Source of the DNA: Candidatus Pacearchaeota archaeon
GTDB taxonomy: Archaea; Nanoarchaeota; Nanoarchaeia; Pacearchaeales; GW2011-AR1
DNA length: 19,583 nucleotides
NCBI GenBank assembly: GCA_002686195.1
Contig: NZAS01000012.1
Span: 1 to 19,583, forward strand
Direction: 5' to 3'
A program made the translations under genes and the position numbers. A model generated the notes under the pieces. It searched no databases. It had not been told where the DNA came from and saw only the letters and a list, made by a program, of their open reading frames with translations. Position 1 is the first letter of the stretch. Every line of letters begins with the position of its first letter. Positions 1 through 6,853 of this stretch are shown piece after piece.

Positions 1-1092
1 TGTCTCGTAATTTAAATTATCTGTTGAAAAATAATACATGTCGTCATGTTCGCCAGTTATTTCTTCAAAATCTTCAAGTGGGACATCCCACCAATCACTC
101 AAGGAGTCGTATGAATCTTCATACTCGATATCTTCTGAGTTCATATCTGCAAGATAATTTAGTGGTCCAGAATATTTCGGGGTAGGATGCTGCGATTCAG
201 GATTCATAAGTTCAATACGCAGATTCCCTTTTAGGTTTGCGTCAATTCTTCTCATTTCATAGTCTGCATTATCTGTCTCATTTTCAATATAATTTTCTAC
301 AAGCCAGGACCTATTCGCATCAACCCACCAGTTCCATGCATCATTTTCAAAATGATTTATTAAGTCATCCGATAATTCTTGAAATCTTCCTTTTAAATCA
401 ATCTCTTCTTCGTTCTCAGATATGTCCTTTACTACATTTTTAATAATAGATGAAGTTATAGCATTTGCAATTTCTTCATCTGGATCTCCATATCCATCAG
501 TGTTGTCATTAATATCTAATATTAAATCAGATATTATATTATTAAGATCTTCATGCTCTATAGGGGCAGGTCCCACACTGTCAATGCAATCTTTTATAAC
601 AGTGTCAATATGATCTTTTTCACTAACACCCTCGGATCGTCGTGAAATGTCGTCATATATTAATTCATGTATCTTATCTTGCAAAAATTTATAAATTCTT
701 GTGTCATCATCTAATGCTAGTGAAGAAATGTATTCAGGATTGTATTGTTCCGCATAGGATTCAGCAATCCACTCAAAGTCTTCGTACTGAGCATTGTCGT
801 CTATTGAACCTACGTCTGGCTCGAATGCGTCAATATTGTCAGCTAATGATTTTATCATTCCAACAAATGCATTCTTTATAAATTTTATATTTGTTAAGGT
901 CTTCTGATTGGCTCTTGGACCAGTGACGTCCTCGCCATCTTCGTTAGTGAACATATTACCCTGTCCCTCTATGTCGGCGGTTGAACTCAGCCTTTCTAGT
1001 GCTTCATCTAAGTTGCGCAGCGTGACCTTCCCCACGGTAGGAATAGGTAGACTTTCTACTTGTGCTAGCTTTATTAAATTAAACACTTTCAT
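1..1092 (-). CDS. Acidic hypothetical protein with KLAQ-type N-terminus (C-terminus off window)
   Basis: An uninterrupted minus-strand frame of 364 codons runs from an ATG at 1092 to the window edge without a stop, so the C-terminus is missing. The protein begins MKVFNLIKLAQ. It is strongly acidic, with many Asp/Glu stretches (for example residues ~75-100 and ~185-205), and has an aromatic patch NWWVDANRSW near residues 249-258. I see no enzyme motif, signal peptide or membrane helix. Its start lies 2 bases after the stop of the HEMLH-motif gene, so the two are surely co-transcribed. The N-terminal KLAQ motif resembles the start of the PcfJ-like protein at 16834 (FIKLSQ). Function unknown; the reading frame itself is certain. 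Confidence 0.85.
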   Translation of the reverse strand, partial: MKVFNLIKLAQVESLPIPTVGKVTLRNLDEALERLSSTADIEGQGNMFTNEDGEDVTGPRANQKTLTNIKFIKNAFVGMIKSLADNIDAFEPDVGSIDDNAQYEDFEWIAESYAEQYNPEYISSLALDDDTRIYKFLQDKIHELIYDDISRRSEGVSEKDHIDTVIKDCIDSVGPAPIEHEDLNNIISDLILDINDNTDGYGDPDEEIANAITSSIIKNVVKDISENEEEIDLKGRFQELSDDLINHFENDAWNWWVDANRSWLVENYIENETDNADYEMRRIDANLKGNLRIELMNPESQHPTPKYSGPLNYLADMNSEDIEYEDSYDSLSDWWDVPLEDFEEITGEHDDMYYFSTDNLNYET

Positions 1093-1094
1093 TT

Positions 1095-1391
1095 TTATTT
1101 TTTCAATCTGTATCCTATTTTATAGAGAGTTCTTGATAAATCATTCGCCGCATCGTATACAGTATCCTCTGTTAGTTGAGGAAATATAGCATGTAGCATC
1201 TCATGGATTAGCGTATCAAGTACATCTTCTTCTTTTTGGGATTTTTTTACTCTTATAATTCTTTCAGATGCTTTTTTACTGTCCTGACAGTCTCCAAAAG
1301 TACCTTTTGCTAGTCTGTTGACAAACTTAATTTTCCATCTTCTATTGTTGAATTTGGCTTTTATTTCTTTTGGTAGTTTTCTTTTTGGCAC
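1095..1391 (-). CDS. Small zincin-like (HExxH) metallopeptidase-fold protein
   Basis: 98 aa with a basic N-terminal half and a helix carrying HEMLHA (residues ~64-69), the zinc-binding HExxH of zincins. It is followed by an acidic stretch (TEDTVYDAANDLSR) that could give the third ligand. Short single-domain zincins of this shape (SprT-like or phage metallopeptidase families) are common phage orphans; substrates are unknown. The start is GTG at 1391: a TAG lies five codons upstream in frame and no in-frame ATG precedes the conserved part. It is the middle gene of a minus-strand trio (77 aa, this, acidic 364+ aa) with 2-7 base gaps. Zinc binding is inferred from the motif only. Confidence 0.75.
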   Translation of the reverse strand: MPKRKLPKEIKAKFNNRRWKIKFVNRLAKGTFGDCQDSKKASERIIRVKKSQKEEDVLDTLIHEMLHAIFPQLTEDTVYDAANDLSRTLYKIGYRLKK

Positions 1392-1398
1392 ATATGTA

Positions 1399-1632
1399 TT
1401 ATTCTAAAAAATCGTCTGGATTACTCCTAAAAGCATCCATATCTATAGGATCTTCTTGATTTATTAGACTTAAAATGTTTCTTAATTTTTCAATAATTTC
1501 TGCTGGAGAAGACCCTTCGATTAGAAGGTCTGAAAGGATACCTTTAATTTCCCCATTTTCGGTATATACTTCGTGCAGCCCATATGTATCGTCATCATAC
1601 CGGATCAATCTGTAATCCAGGTCTTGAAGCAT
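1399..1632 (-). CDS. Hypothetical small acidic protein (77 aa)
   Basis: 77 aa, rich in Asp/Glu, with a predicted helix around SSPAEIIEKLRNILSLIN and a C-terminus ending NPDDFLE. This looks like the small phage protein type in which a short beta region (RLIRYDDDTYGLHEVY) precedes a helix. No catalytic motif. It leads a minus-strand trio, seven bases ahead of the HEMLH gene. The ATG at 1632 directly follows an AT-only stretch with no Shine-Dalgarno. Function unknown. Confidence 0.7.
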   Translation of the reverse strand: MLQDLDYRLIRYDDDTYGLHEVYTENGEIKGILSDLLIEGSSPAEIIEKLRNILSLINQEDPIDMDAFRSNPDDFLE

Positions 1633-1782
1633 TATTAATTAATTATTAATTAATTAATAAAAACCTTTATGCGTATTTGGTAGAATCCATTCTTTTTTCC
1701 AATTTAAGTATGAGTTAATTGCTTTCTGTGTGTATTTTACCTATACTTTAATGTTAGTCAATTTTTAGGATTATTTAATATA
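1633..1782. promoter_or_regulatory. Divergent AT-rich intergenic promoter region
   Basis: 150 bases separate the minus-strand trio (start 1632) from the plus-strand HELIH gene (start 1783), so promoters for both directions must lie here. Positions 1631-1660 are almost pure A/T with overlapping TTAATTAA palindromes. On the minus strand TTAATTAATAA (1643-1653) sits about 10 bases from the ATG. The same 11-mer appears in front of the small genes at 2661 and in the 11.9 kb region. The plus-strand gene is preceded by TTTAATATA directly against its ATG. Confidence 0.45.
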
Positions 1783-2127
1783 ATGAGTTACGAAATAGTC
1801 GGGGCAAACAGGACAGAAAAGCACATCTCCGAGTGTTGCTTAAAATGGTGCATAGCGAAGTTCCCCTTAAATAGAATTAAAATTAAGGTAAGGTTCGCAA
1901 ACATCAAGTCTGCTCACGGGTGGGTGGAGCAAAAAGAAAAAAGAGAATTTGTAATTACTATAAGCAAAGATTACGAGTACTTGTCTGAATTAACGTCAAC
2001 TATTCTGCATGAATTGATTCATATAAAACAATGGGTAACGAAAGAGTACGACGGCGATGGCGAAGAGGAAGCCGATGTACAATCCCGCAAGATAGCAAAT
2101 ATGCTATGGAACGCAAGCTTAATATGA
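1783..2127 (+). CDS. Small zincin-like (HExxH) metallopeptidase-fold protein
   Basis: 114 aa. Residues ~75-79 are HELIH, followed by an acidic stretch and EEEADVQSRKIA, whose Glu residues about 16-20 positions later could be the third zinc ligand of a gluzincin/SprT-like fold. The upstream half alternates strands (IKIKVRFANI, REFVITIS), as in SprT-type domains. It differs in sequence from the HEMLH protein at 1391. The stop codon overlaps the ATG of the next gene (ATGA at 2124-2127), so the two are translationally coupled. The start has no Shine-Dalgarno but a TTTAATATA box right before it. Protease activity is inferred; it may be a regulator or inactive. Confidence 0.75.
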   Translation: MSYEIVGANRTEKHISECCLKWCIAKFPLNRIKIKVRFANIKSAHGWVEQKEKREFVITISKDYEYLSELTSTILHELIHIKQWVTKEYDGDGEEEADVQSRKIANMLWNASLI

Positions 2128-2288
2128 ATATCCTATTCCTAGACGACCAACCTCAGCGATGGCACACATTCACCTCTGAGACACCCAAAGAACACCTGGG
2201 TGGTGTCTGCGGCTATACAGAGACATATGGCAGATCGGTGGCATTCGTCGAGAGTATTCTTGAACACTACCTAGATAGATATAACTAA
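2124..2288 (+). CDS. Short cREC-like (receiver-fold) protein, possibly truncated
   Basis: 54 aa starting MNILFLDDQPQRWHTF. This is the opening strand plus the acidic DD pair typical of the cyclic-phosphate-processing receiver-like domain (cREC) of phages and toxin systems. Complete cREC domains run to roughly 85-100 residues with a later D-H-D motif that is missing here; this protein stops after an LEHYLDRYN helix. It could be a remnant, a minimal version, or a chance resemblance at the N-terminus. A longer reading from an upstream ATG at 2031 is possible but would lie inside the HELIH gene; the ATGA overlap at 2124 is the natural start. Confidence 0.6.
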   Translation: MNILFLDDQPQRWHTFTSETPKEHLGGVCGYTETYGRSVAFVESILEHYLDRYN

Positions 2289-2299
2289 GGAGTATATGG

Positions 2300-2497
2300 G
2301 TGATAAAAAAGAAATCTAAACAAACAAAAAATGATGTGTGGGGGATTTGGCTTATAAATCAAAAGTCTTGGCTTGAAGATAAAGATAGAAAGCCAGCGTC
2401 TTATAAGTTAAAAAGAGAAGCCCAGAAGGAATGTGATGAGTTCAATAACGCATGGAAGGGTAGAAAGAAATCCTATGAAGTTAAAAAACTTCAATAA
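2300..2497 (+). CDS. Small basic hypothetical protein (65 aa)
   Basis: 65 aa, Lys-rich, with WGIWLINQKSW followed by a helix (REAQKECDEFNNAW) and a C-terminal YEVKKL. This strand-helix-strand layout with a REAQ..C/A..FN helix is a frequent small phage orphan; function unknown. The start is GTG at 2300, chosen because AAGGAG lies 7 bases upstream (2287-2292); the nearby ATG at 2296 is in another frame and stops at once. It follows the cREC-like gene by 11 bases and probably shares its transcript. Confidence 0.65.
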   Translation: MIKKKSKQTKNDVWGIWLINQKSWLEDKDRKPASYKLKREAQKECDEFNNAWKGRKKSYEVKKLQ

Positions 2498-2535
2498 TCA
2501 AGTTACCTACAATGGTTAAAATCGTGATTTTTTTA

Positions 2536-2661
2536 TTATATCATATGAGATATGACTATTAACATTTTACCTATAAAGGTTCCAGCTAAAAATGAAAGGC
2601 TTGCCACGATTACTTTTGTTGATAGATCTTTTCTGTCTTCTGGTTTGAATGGTTTTAACAT
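2536..2661 (-). CDS. Tiny single-span membrane protein (41 aa)
   Basis: A 42-codon minus-strand frame encodes MLKPFKPEDRKDLSTK followed by a hydrophobic segment (residues ~17-40: VIVASLSFLAGTFIGKMLIV...) ending SHMI. A charged N-terminus and one transmembrane helix suggest a small inner-membrane protein with the N-terminus in the cytosol. It stands alone and fills most of a 242-base gap between plus-strand genes. Its ATG is preceded by a promoter-like AT-rich element (2667-2683) that also precedes other leading genes here, which supports it being real. Function unknown. Confidence 0.5.
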   Translation of the reverse strand: MLKPFKPEDRKDLSTKVIVASLSFLAGTFIGKMLIVISHMI

Positions 2662-2666
2662 GCCAT

Positions 2667-2683
2667 ATATAGTATTACTTATT
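2667..2683 (-). promoter_or_regulatory. AT-rich promoter-like element upstream of the 41-aa gene
   Basis: On the minus strand the 17-mer AATAAGTAATACTATAT ends 5 bases before the ATG at 2661 and is preceded by TTAATT. It matches the element AATAAATAATAGTATTT found at 11882-11898 and 12732-12748 at 14 of 17 positions. There is no Shine-Dalgarno between it and the start codon. Confidence 0.35.
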
Positions 2684-2739
2684 AATTAAGTAAATACATT
2701 TAAATATTCACAATTTTATATAGTTAAAAGCGAAATTAA

Positions 2740-3120
2740 ATGAAACAAAGAACACCAACAATATATATTGCCGGACCGATGAGAGGAATAGAAGATTTTA
2801 ATTTTCCTGCATTTGATAGACAGGCAAAGGTTTTAAGGGAACAGGGATGGACTGTAATAAATCCTGCAGAGATTGACAGAGAGCTTGGCTCTCCTCCAAG
2901 TGATCCTATGACATATGACCCTGCAACCAATTATGATGATCATGAATTCATGAGAATAGCTCTCAAGCGAGATACGGCAGTTATATGTGACGATTGCACA
3001 GCAATGTATATGATGGCTAAGTGGGAAATTAGTCGAGGAGCCAGGTGTGAGTGGCACCTGGCAAAAGCTCTTGGACTTGATATTTATTATGAAGCTCCGC
3101 TTCCATGTCCAGAGGACTAA
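2740..3120 (+). CDS. DUF4406 protein (nucleoside deoxyribosyltransferase-like fold)
   Basis: 126 aa matching DUF4406 from end to end: IYIAGPMRGI (residues 8-17) with the P-loop-like AGPM turn, NFPAFD (20-25), GWTVINPAEID (36-46) and a C-terminal KWEISRGARCEWHLAKALGL helix (92-111). DUF4406 is related by fold to nucleoside 2-deoxyribosyltransferases and is common in phages, where it may act on nucleotide or nucleotide-sugar substrates; activity is unproven. It is first in a plus-strand run with the ArdC-like gene 36 bases downstream. No strong Shine-Dalgarno; only AAGCGA lies near the ATG. Confidence 0.85.
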   Translation: MKQRTPTIYIAGPMRGIEDFNFPAFDRQAKVLREQGWTVINPAEIDRELGSPPSDPMTYDPATNYDDHEFMRIALKRDTAVICDDCTAMYMMAKWEISRGARCEWHLAKALGLDIYYEAPLPCPED

Positions 3121-3156
3121 AAAAGGTCTTCTTCGTCAATATAATAATATAACTAT

Positions 3157-4863
3157 ATGTTAAAATTAGAGCTAGAAAAGCATCCAAAGCTTGGTTATCC
3201 TTTGTTTGTTATAGCTGCAGACCCAGAAAATCCCGATAGCCTTTGGGAAATTAAAGATGATCTTAAGGCGTTAAAATTTAGGTATTATAGTCCGAGAAAA
3301 GTCTATAATAAGAATGCTAAATATGTAACAGACGATGATATTAATAAATTAAAATCTCTAGGCGTTGATGTGTCTATTTATTCTCAATTCAAAAATAATG
3401 AAGTAGACGTAGACTCATTGCACCAAGAAGATGCTACAATCAGCAAACATACACCTGCATTGACTGATCAATTTTCATTTCTAATTCAAAAAATTCAACA
3501 ATCTAATGTCTCTGAAGATCAAAAGGGAGTTCAGCTATCTATGGTTGAGGGTCTACGTGCGATGGCTTCTGGAACAGATGAGGCTGCCAAGCAGGCATTC
3601 ATAATAGATTTCTTGCGATTCTCTAGAAACTTCTGGAATTACAGTTGGTACAACACAATGCTTATTTGGCTTCAGATGAGAGAGCACAAGCTGAGTGCGA
3701 CTCACGTTAGAGGAGCTAAGCAATGGGAAACTATGGGAAGAAAAGTTATTGAAGAATCTCAAAATAATGGCGCAAACATTCTTATTCCCATTTTTAAGAA
3801 AGATAGAATAGAAAAAGATGATCTTCAGAAAGCTCAGGATGTACTCAAAGGATTTATGGGAGCACAGCCAAGTGCGGGTGCATTGTCAAATCCATCCAAT
3901 GTGTCTGCTCTTTTAAAATTTGTTAGAACTAATGTTTCAATGAATCTATCGGCGTATATTAGAAATATTCTTTCTAATAAAAAGTTTGTGAGTGTAAGTT
4001 CAATGATTGGATATATTGGAGCAAAGGCGAATAATCCTGGATATGACTTTAAAGATTCTGGTTATGTAAATGGATTTAAGGATGGGGTAGTTTTTGATAT
4101 TGAGCAGACTGAGGAATTAACTGGAGAAGAGTTAGAAGAGTTTAAAAAGAAGACCGGTAATAGTCCATTCAGAGCAATTCCAAGGGACTCGTGGTTGGGG
4201 AGTGAAGACGAAGATCCAGATACAGAGGAGGGCAAGGCTCAGCTTCAGGAATACACAGATGCACTTATTGACTTTGCTAAATCAAAGAATATAGATGTTA
4301 AGTTTGAAGATACGGGTGAGGCTGGTGGATATTCAGCTATAGGTAAAGTAGTCATAGACCAGGAAGCAAAGGGCGTATCTTTATTAAAGACACTTATACA
4401 TGAACTAGCTCACGAGATGGTTCATACAAAAGATATTAGGAGAGGAGCAAGAGGGAAGAAAGGGTGGTTTAATCTTGAGGTAGATGCTGAATCAATTGCG
4501 TTTGCAGTTATGACTTCCCTGGGATTCAACGTTAATAGTACTTATAATTATCTAGCTTTAGTTACAGCCAAGAGTTCAGGGATAACTTCTGGCGACATAG
4601 AACAGGATAAGAAGAAAATACAAACAAATGTCATCACTAGGCTTACTGAAAATTTCATGCCAATCTTTAATGCTGCTACAACTATGATCAAACATCTTGA
4701 TACATTCTCACCCAAGCCAATTAAAGCAGATGATTCATTTAATATGAGTAAAATTAGTGCAATGACAAGAAGGAGAAAGACGTTCTTAAGAACTCCACGT
4801 GAGGCAGCTACTGTCCTTGAAAATATGTTGGAGTTTTTTCGATCTCTTAGCTCAAAATCGTGA
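3157..4863 (+). CDS. ArdC-like antirestriction protein: ssDNA-binding domain plus zincin domain
   Basis: 568 aa. Residues ~10-80 form a separate N-terminal module (PLFVIAADPENP ... KALKFRYYSP ... LKSLGVDVS). Residues ~150-213 match the ArdC N-terminal domain (SWYNTMLIWLQM, ATHVRGAKQWETMGR, ANILIPIFKK), which binds single-stranded DNA, and the domain resumes at GVVFDIEQTEE (310-320). Residues ~218-300 are an insertion inside that domain. The zincin domain carries HELAH (415-419) with EVDAES (441-446) giving the downstream ligands. ArdC proteins protect incoming DNA from host restriction. The start is placed at the ATG after AATATAATAATATAAC without a Shine-Dalgarno. The gene follows the DUF4406 gene and precedes a GT8 gene by 22 bases. 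Family assignment is firm; the roles of the extra modules are unknown. Confidence 0.8.
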   Translation: MLKLELEKHPKLGYPLFVIAADPENPDSLWEIKDDLKALKFRYYSPRKVYNKNAKYVTDDDINKLKSLGVDVSIYSQFKNNEVDVDSLHQEDATISKHTPALTDQFSFLIQKIQQSNVSEDQKGVQLSMVEGLRAMASGTDEAAKQAFIIDFLRFSRNFWNYSWYNTMLIWLQMREHKLSATHVRGAKQWETMGRKVIEESQNNGANILIPIFKKDRIEKDDLQKAQDVLKGFMGAQPSAGALSNPSNVSALLKFVRTNVSMNLSAYIRNILSNKKFVSVSSMIGYIGAKANNPGYDFKDSGYVNGFKDGVVFDIEQTEELTGEELEEFKKKTGNSPFRAIPRDSWLGSEDEDPDTEEGKAQLQEYTDALIDFAKSKNIDVKFEDTGEAGGYSAIGKVVIDQEAKGVSLLKTLIHELAHEMVHTKDIRRGARGKKGWFNLEVDAESIAFAVMTSLGFNVNSTYNYLALVTAKSSGITSGDIEQDKKKIQTNVITRLTENFMPIFNAATTMIKHLDTFSPKPIKADDSFNMSKISAMTRRRKTFLRTPREAATVLENMLEFFRSLSSKS

Positions 4864-4885
4864 TTATTCGCATCAATAATATGAC

Positions 4886-5692
4886 ATGAAAACATGTTTC
4901 GTAACTTGCGCCTTAAAAAATCATTTTCCGGGATTAGAAAAATTAGCCCTTAGTCTAAATCCAACATTAGAAAAAACAAATAGCGATTTTTGTGTGATAT
5001 CTCCGGACGAAGTAGATCTTAATGGTGTAAAATACTTTCAGTCTTATCCAAAGGATTCTACTTACGAAGGTATTAAAATACACAAACATAAGCATTACGA
5101 CCTGACTAGGTGGCACCCTGTTGTTTGGTATAAATTTGAAGCATTTGGAATGAGGGGATACGATAGGGTAATATACTTAGACTCAGATATGCTTGTTCTT
5201 GATGACATTTCAGAGTTGGCAACTGACCATAAATATTATAGTAGACCAGTTTGGTTTTCTTTAAATTCTGATGAAGAAGACAGTGTGAGTGATGAAGTTT
5301 TTTACAATCCATTACTTAGAAAGAGAATAGTATCATATAGAAGAACCGTATCAACTGGTATTATGATTATAAATATTGATCAAATATCAAAAATTACTAG
5401 ACAGAGTTTAATATATTTAGCCGAGCTTGGAAAGACCTATGATGGAGCAGATCAAGGTGTGATTAATCAGTGGATAGAAGAAAAGGAAATCAACTTTGGT
5501 GTCTTAGAAGATAAGTACAATCATCTGGCTATTAATCAAATTAATGATGAAACTAAAATTATACACTATTTTGGGCACAAACCCTGGGAAAGTGAGAGTG
5601 AAGTAGAAACCATAATATCAGATATAAGTGAGTCTAGAGATGTGAATAATAAGATATGGTTGGACTTTTCTGGCGAGAAGGTAAAAATTTAA
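4886..5692 (+). CDS. Family GT8 glycosyltransferase (glycogenin-like fold)
   Basis: 268 aa with the full GT8 pattern: WYKFEAF (81-87), VIYLDSDMLVLDDISEL with the metal-binding D-x-D at 99-101, STGIMIIN (156-163), GADQGVINQW (187-196) and the C-terminal HYFGHKPW (227-234), which binds the second metal ligand and the nucleotide. GT8 enzymes are retaining transferases that use UDP-hexoses; the acceptor cannot be read from sequence. No signal peptide or membrane anchor, so it is cytosolic. It starts without a Shine-Dalgarno after CATCAATAATATGAC. Its stop overlaps the stop of the convergent 69-aa gene. One of five probable glycosyltransferases in the window. Confidence 0.85.
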   Translation: MKTCFVTCALKNHFPGLEKLALSLNPTLEKTNSDFCVISPDEVDLNGVKYFQSYPKDSTYEGIKIHKHKHYDLTRWHPVVWYKFEAFGMRGYDRVIYLDSDMLVLDDISELATDHKYYSRPVWFSLNSDEEDSVSDEVFYNPLLRKRIVSYRRTVSTGIMIINIDQISKITRQSLIYLAELGKTYDGADQGVINQWIEEKEINFGVLEDKYNHLAINQINDETKIIHYFGHKPWESESEVETIISDISESRDVNNKIWLDFSGEKVKI

Positions 5693-5898
5693 TATCTTTT
5701 TCTTAAGACATATTCTCTTCTAGAAATTAGATTTGCTAAATTGCATATACAATTTTTCATAATATTAAGTCTTGAATGTTTTCCCCATTCACTTTTTGTG
5801 TAATTTGCAATTATTATTTCTATATCGTTCGGCGCTCTAGAGAGTTTAAGTGTTTTTTCTTTTGAATTATAAAGAAGAACTACTTTTTTCTTTTCCAT
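5689..5898 (-). CDS. Hypothetical small basic protein (69 aa)
   Basis: 69 aa, very basic, beginning MEKKKVVLLYNSKEKTLKL, a likely beta hairpin, and ending in a helix-prone NLANLISRREYVLRKRY. Not recognised. The last four bases overlap the end of the convergent GT8 gene. The ATG is immediately preceded by AAATAATAGTAT (5899-5910 on this strand), the same box seen at other leading genes, and no Shine-Dalgarno is present. That box is the best evidence that it is expressed; otherwise it could be a spurious frame. Confidence 0.45.
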   Translation of the reverse strand: MEKKKVVLLYNSKEKTLKLSRAPNDIEIIIANYTKSEWGKHSRLNIMKNCICNLANLISRREYVLRKRY

Positions 5899-5910
5899 AT
5901 ACTATTATTT
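5899..5910 (-). promoter_or_regulatory. AT-rich promoter-like box abutting the start of the 69-aa gene
   Basis: Minus-strand AAATAATAGTAT touches the ATG at 5898. The same 12 bases occur inside the 17-mer shared by 11882-11898 and 12732-12748. With no room for a leader or ribosome-binding site, it would have to drive a leaderless transcript. Confidence 0.35.
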
Positions 5911-5945
5911 AATAAATAATAATTCATTACCTCTATTGTCATTCG

Positions 5946-6740
5946 CTACCCCCACTTTTGAGGTTGTGGTTTTTTTCTTCCTGAAAACAATTTTTTCATT
6001 CTACTTCCCCTTGAGAATCCCTTACTAATGGTATTTTGAAATATATATGGGTCTATGGCACTACCAATGTCTATAAAGAAGTTATCTTTATTTTCTTTCC
6101 ATAGTTTTTGAATAGATACACAACTTGATGGACCTGTAGCAAATAAAAATATAGCATCTTTTATTTTTTCTTTTTCTATTTTATCAAGTATGATTTCAAC
6201 TGTTTCATTGCAATGCAAGTGAGCATCTTTCGATGTAGTATAGACAATATCATTAAAAAGGTTTTTTGGATCTTCTGCTAACTGATTTCCAACAAAATAA
6301 CATTCCCTACTCGTTGCTAGAGGCATAAATTTATCTATAAAAAATCTCCAATTCGATAAGTAAAAAATACATGCAAATGTTAGCTGTTCTTTTGGGACGC
6401 ACGCTGTTTGATATAAGTAATCAAATAAATAGTCATATACTTTTTTTCTTTGATCTTTACAGTGAATTCCTATGTAATAATTATTATCTTTGTATTTTAG
6501 AGATTTCATTAGATCTAATTTGAATTTCTCGTGTTCTAATTTTCCAGGTATGTACACCCATGTGTATTGTCCACCTCTCCCCCTTTTTATTATATGTCTT
6601 GGTCCAGCTAAGATTGGACCCTCACCGTCTCCAAATCTTACAAGTGCATATTTTTCATTTTTTTTAAGTAGATTATAAAACTTCTGAATTTCTTTTGTAA
6701 AATCTTTTTCCATATCATATATATTTGTATAATTACTCAA
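5946..6740 (-). CDS. GT-D fold glycosyltransferase-like protein
   Basis: 264 aa. Residues 33-44 read LVRFGDGEGPIL, matching the hallmark D-x-E site (DGE, 38-40) of the GT-D fold family (formerly DUF1792, PF08759). Further agreement: YYIGIHCKDQR (88-98), CYFVGN (147-152), a FATGPSS turn (200-206) and FIDIGSAIDPY (222-232), where the family has a late DIG motif. GT-D enzymes add sugars in bacterial surface-glycoprotein pathways. The C-terminus is basic (SGRKKPQPQKWG). The start is uncertain: a TTG at 6740 has an AGG at fair spacing; an ATG at 6713 gives a protein nine residues shorter. It stands alone, downstream of a terminator. Family call moderately sure, substrate unknown. Confidence 0.65.
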   Translation of the reverse strand: MSNYTNIYDMEKDFTKEIQKFYNLLKKNEKYALVRFGDGEGPILAGPRHIIKRGRGGQYTWVYIPGKLEHEKFKLDLMKSLKYKDNNYYIGIHCKDQRKKVYDYLFDYLYQTACVPKEQLTFACIFYLSNWRFFIDKFMPLATSRECYFVGNQLAEDPKNLFNDIVYTTSKDAHLHCNETVEIILDKIEKEKIKDAIFLFATGPSSCVSIQKLWKENKDNFFIDIGSAIDPYIFQNTISKGFSRGSRMKKLFSGRKKPQPQKWG

Positions 6741-6792
6741 GAAAACCTAGTCTTTTAGAGCTATGTGACTCAATTGTGTTTATCTTAATCCT

Positions 6793-6827
6793 AAAAAAAG
6801 AAGAGATGAATGATCATCTCTTCTTTT
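6793..6827 (-). terminator. Rho-independent terminator after the EVE gene
   Basis: Perfect 14-bp stem, AAAAGAAGAGATGA (6796-6809) paired with TCATCTCTTCTTTT (6814-6827), with loop ATGA. Read on the minus strand it ends in a run of seven T (6793-6799). It lies 27 bases past the EVE gene stop and separates that gene from the GT-D-like gene. The AT-rich stem could also act on plus-strand transcripts, since that strand has a TTTT on the far side. Confidence 0.8.
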
Positions 6828-6853
6828 GTGTCAATGTAAAAATCTCAGTTTAA

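Noticed and set aside
1..1090. Several short plus-strand frames in the first kilobase.
   Set aside because: They are shadows of the continuous 364-codon minus-strand gene and have unlikely composition.
2514..2532. AAAATCGTGATTTT followed by T run as a terminator after the 65-aa gene.
   Set aside because: The stem would be only five A/T-rich pairs with a 4-base loop, too weak. The same AAAATCGTGATT 12-mer at the end of the ArdC-like gene lacks a T run and is probably coincidence.
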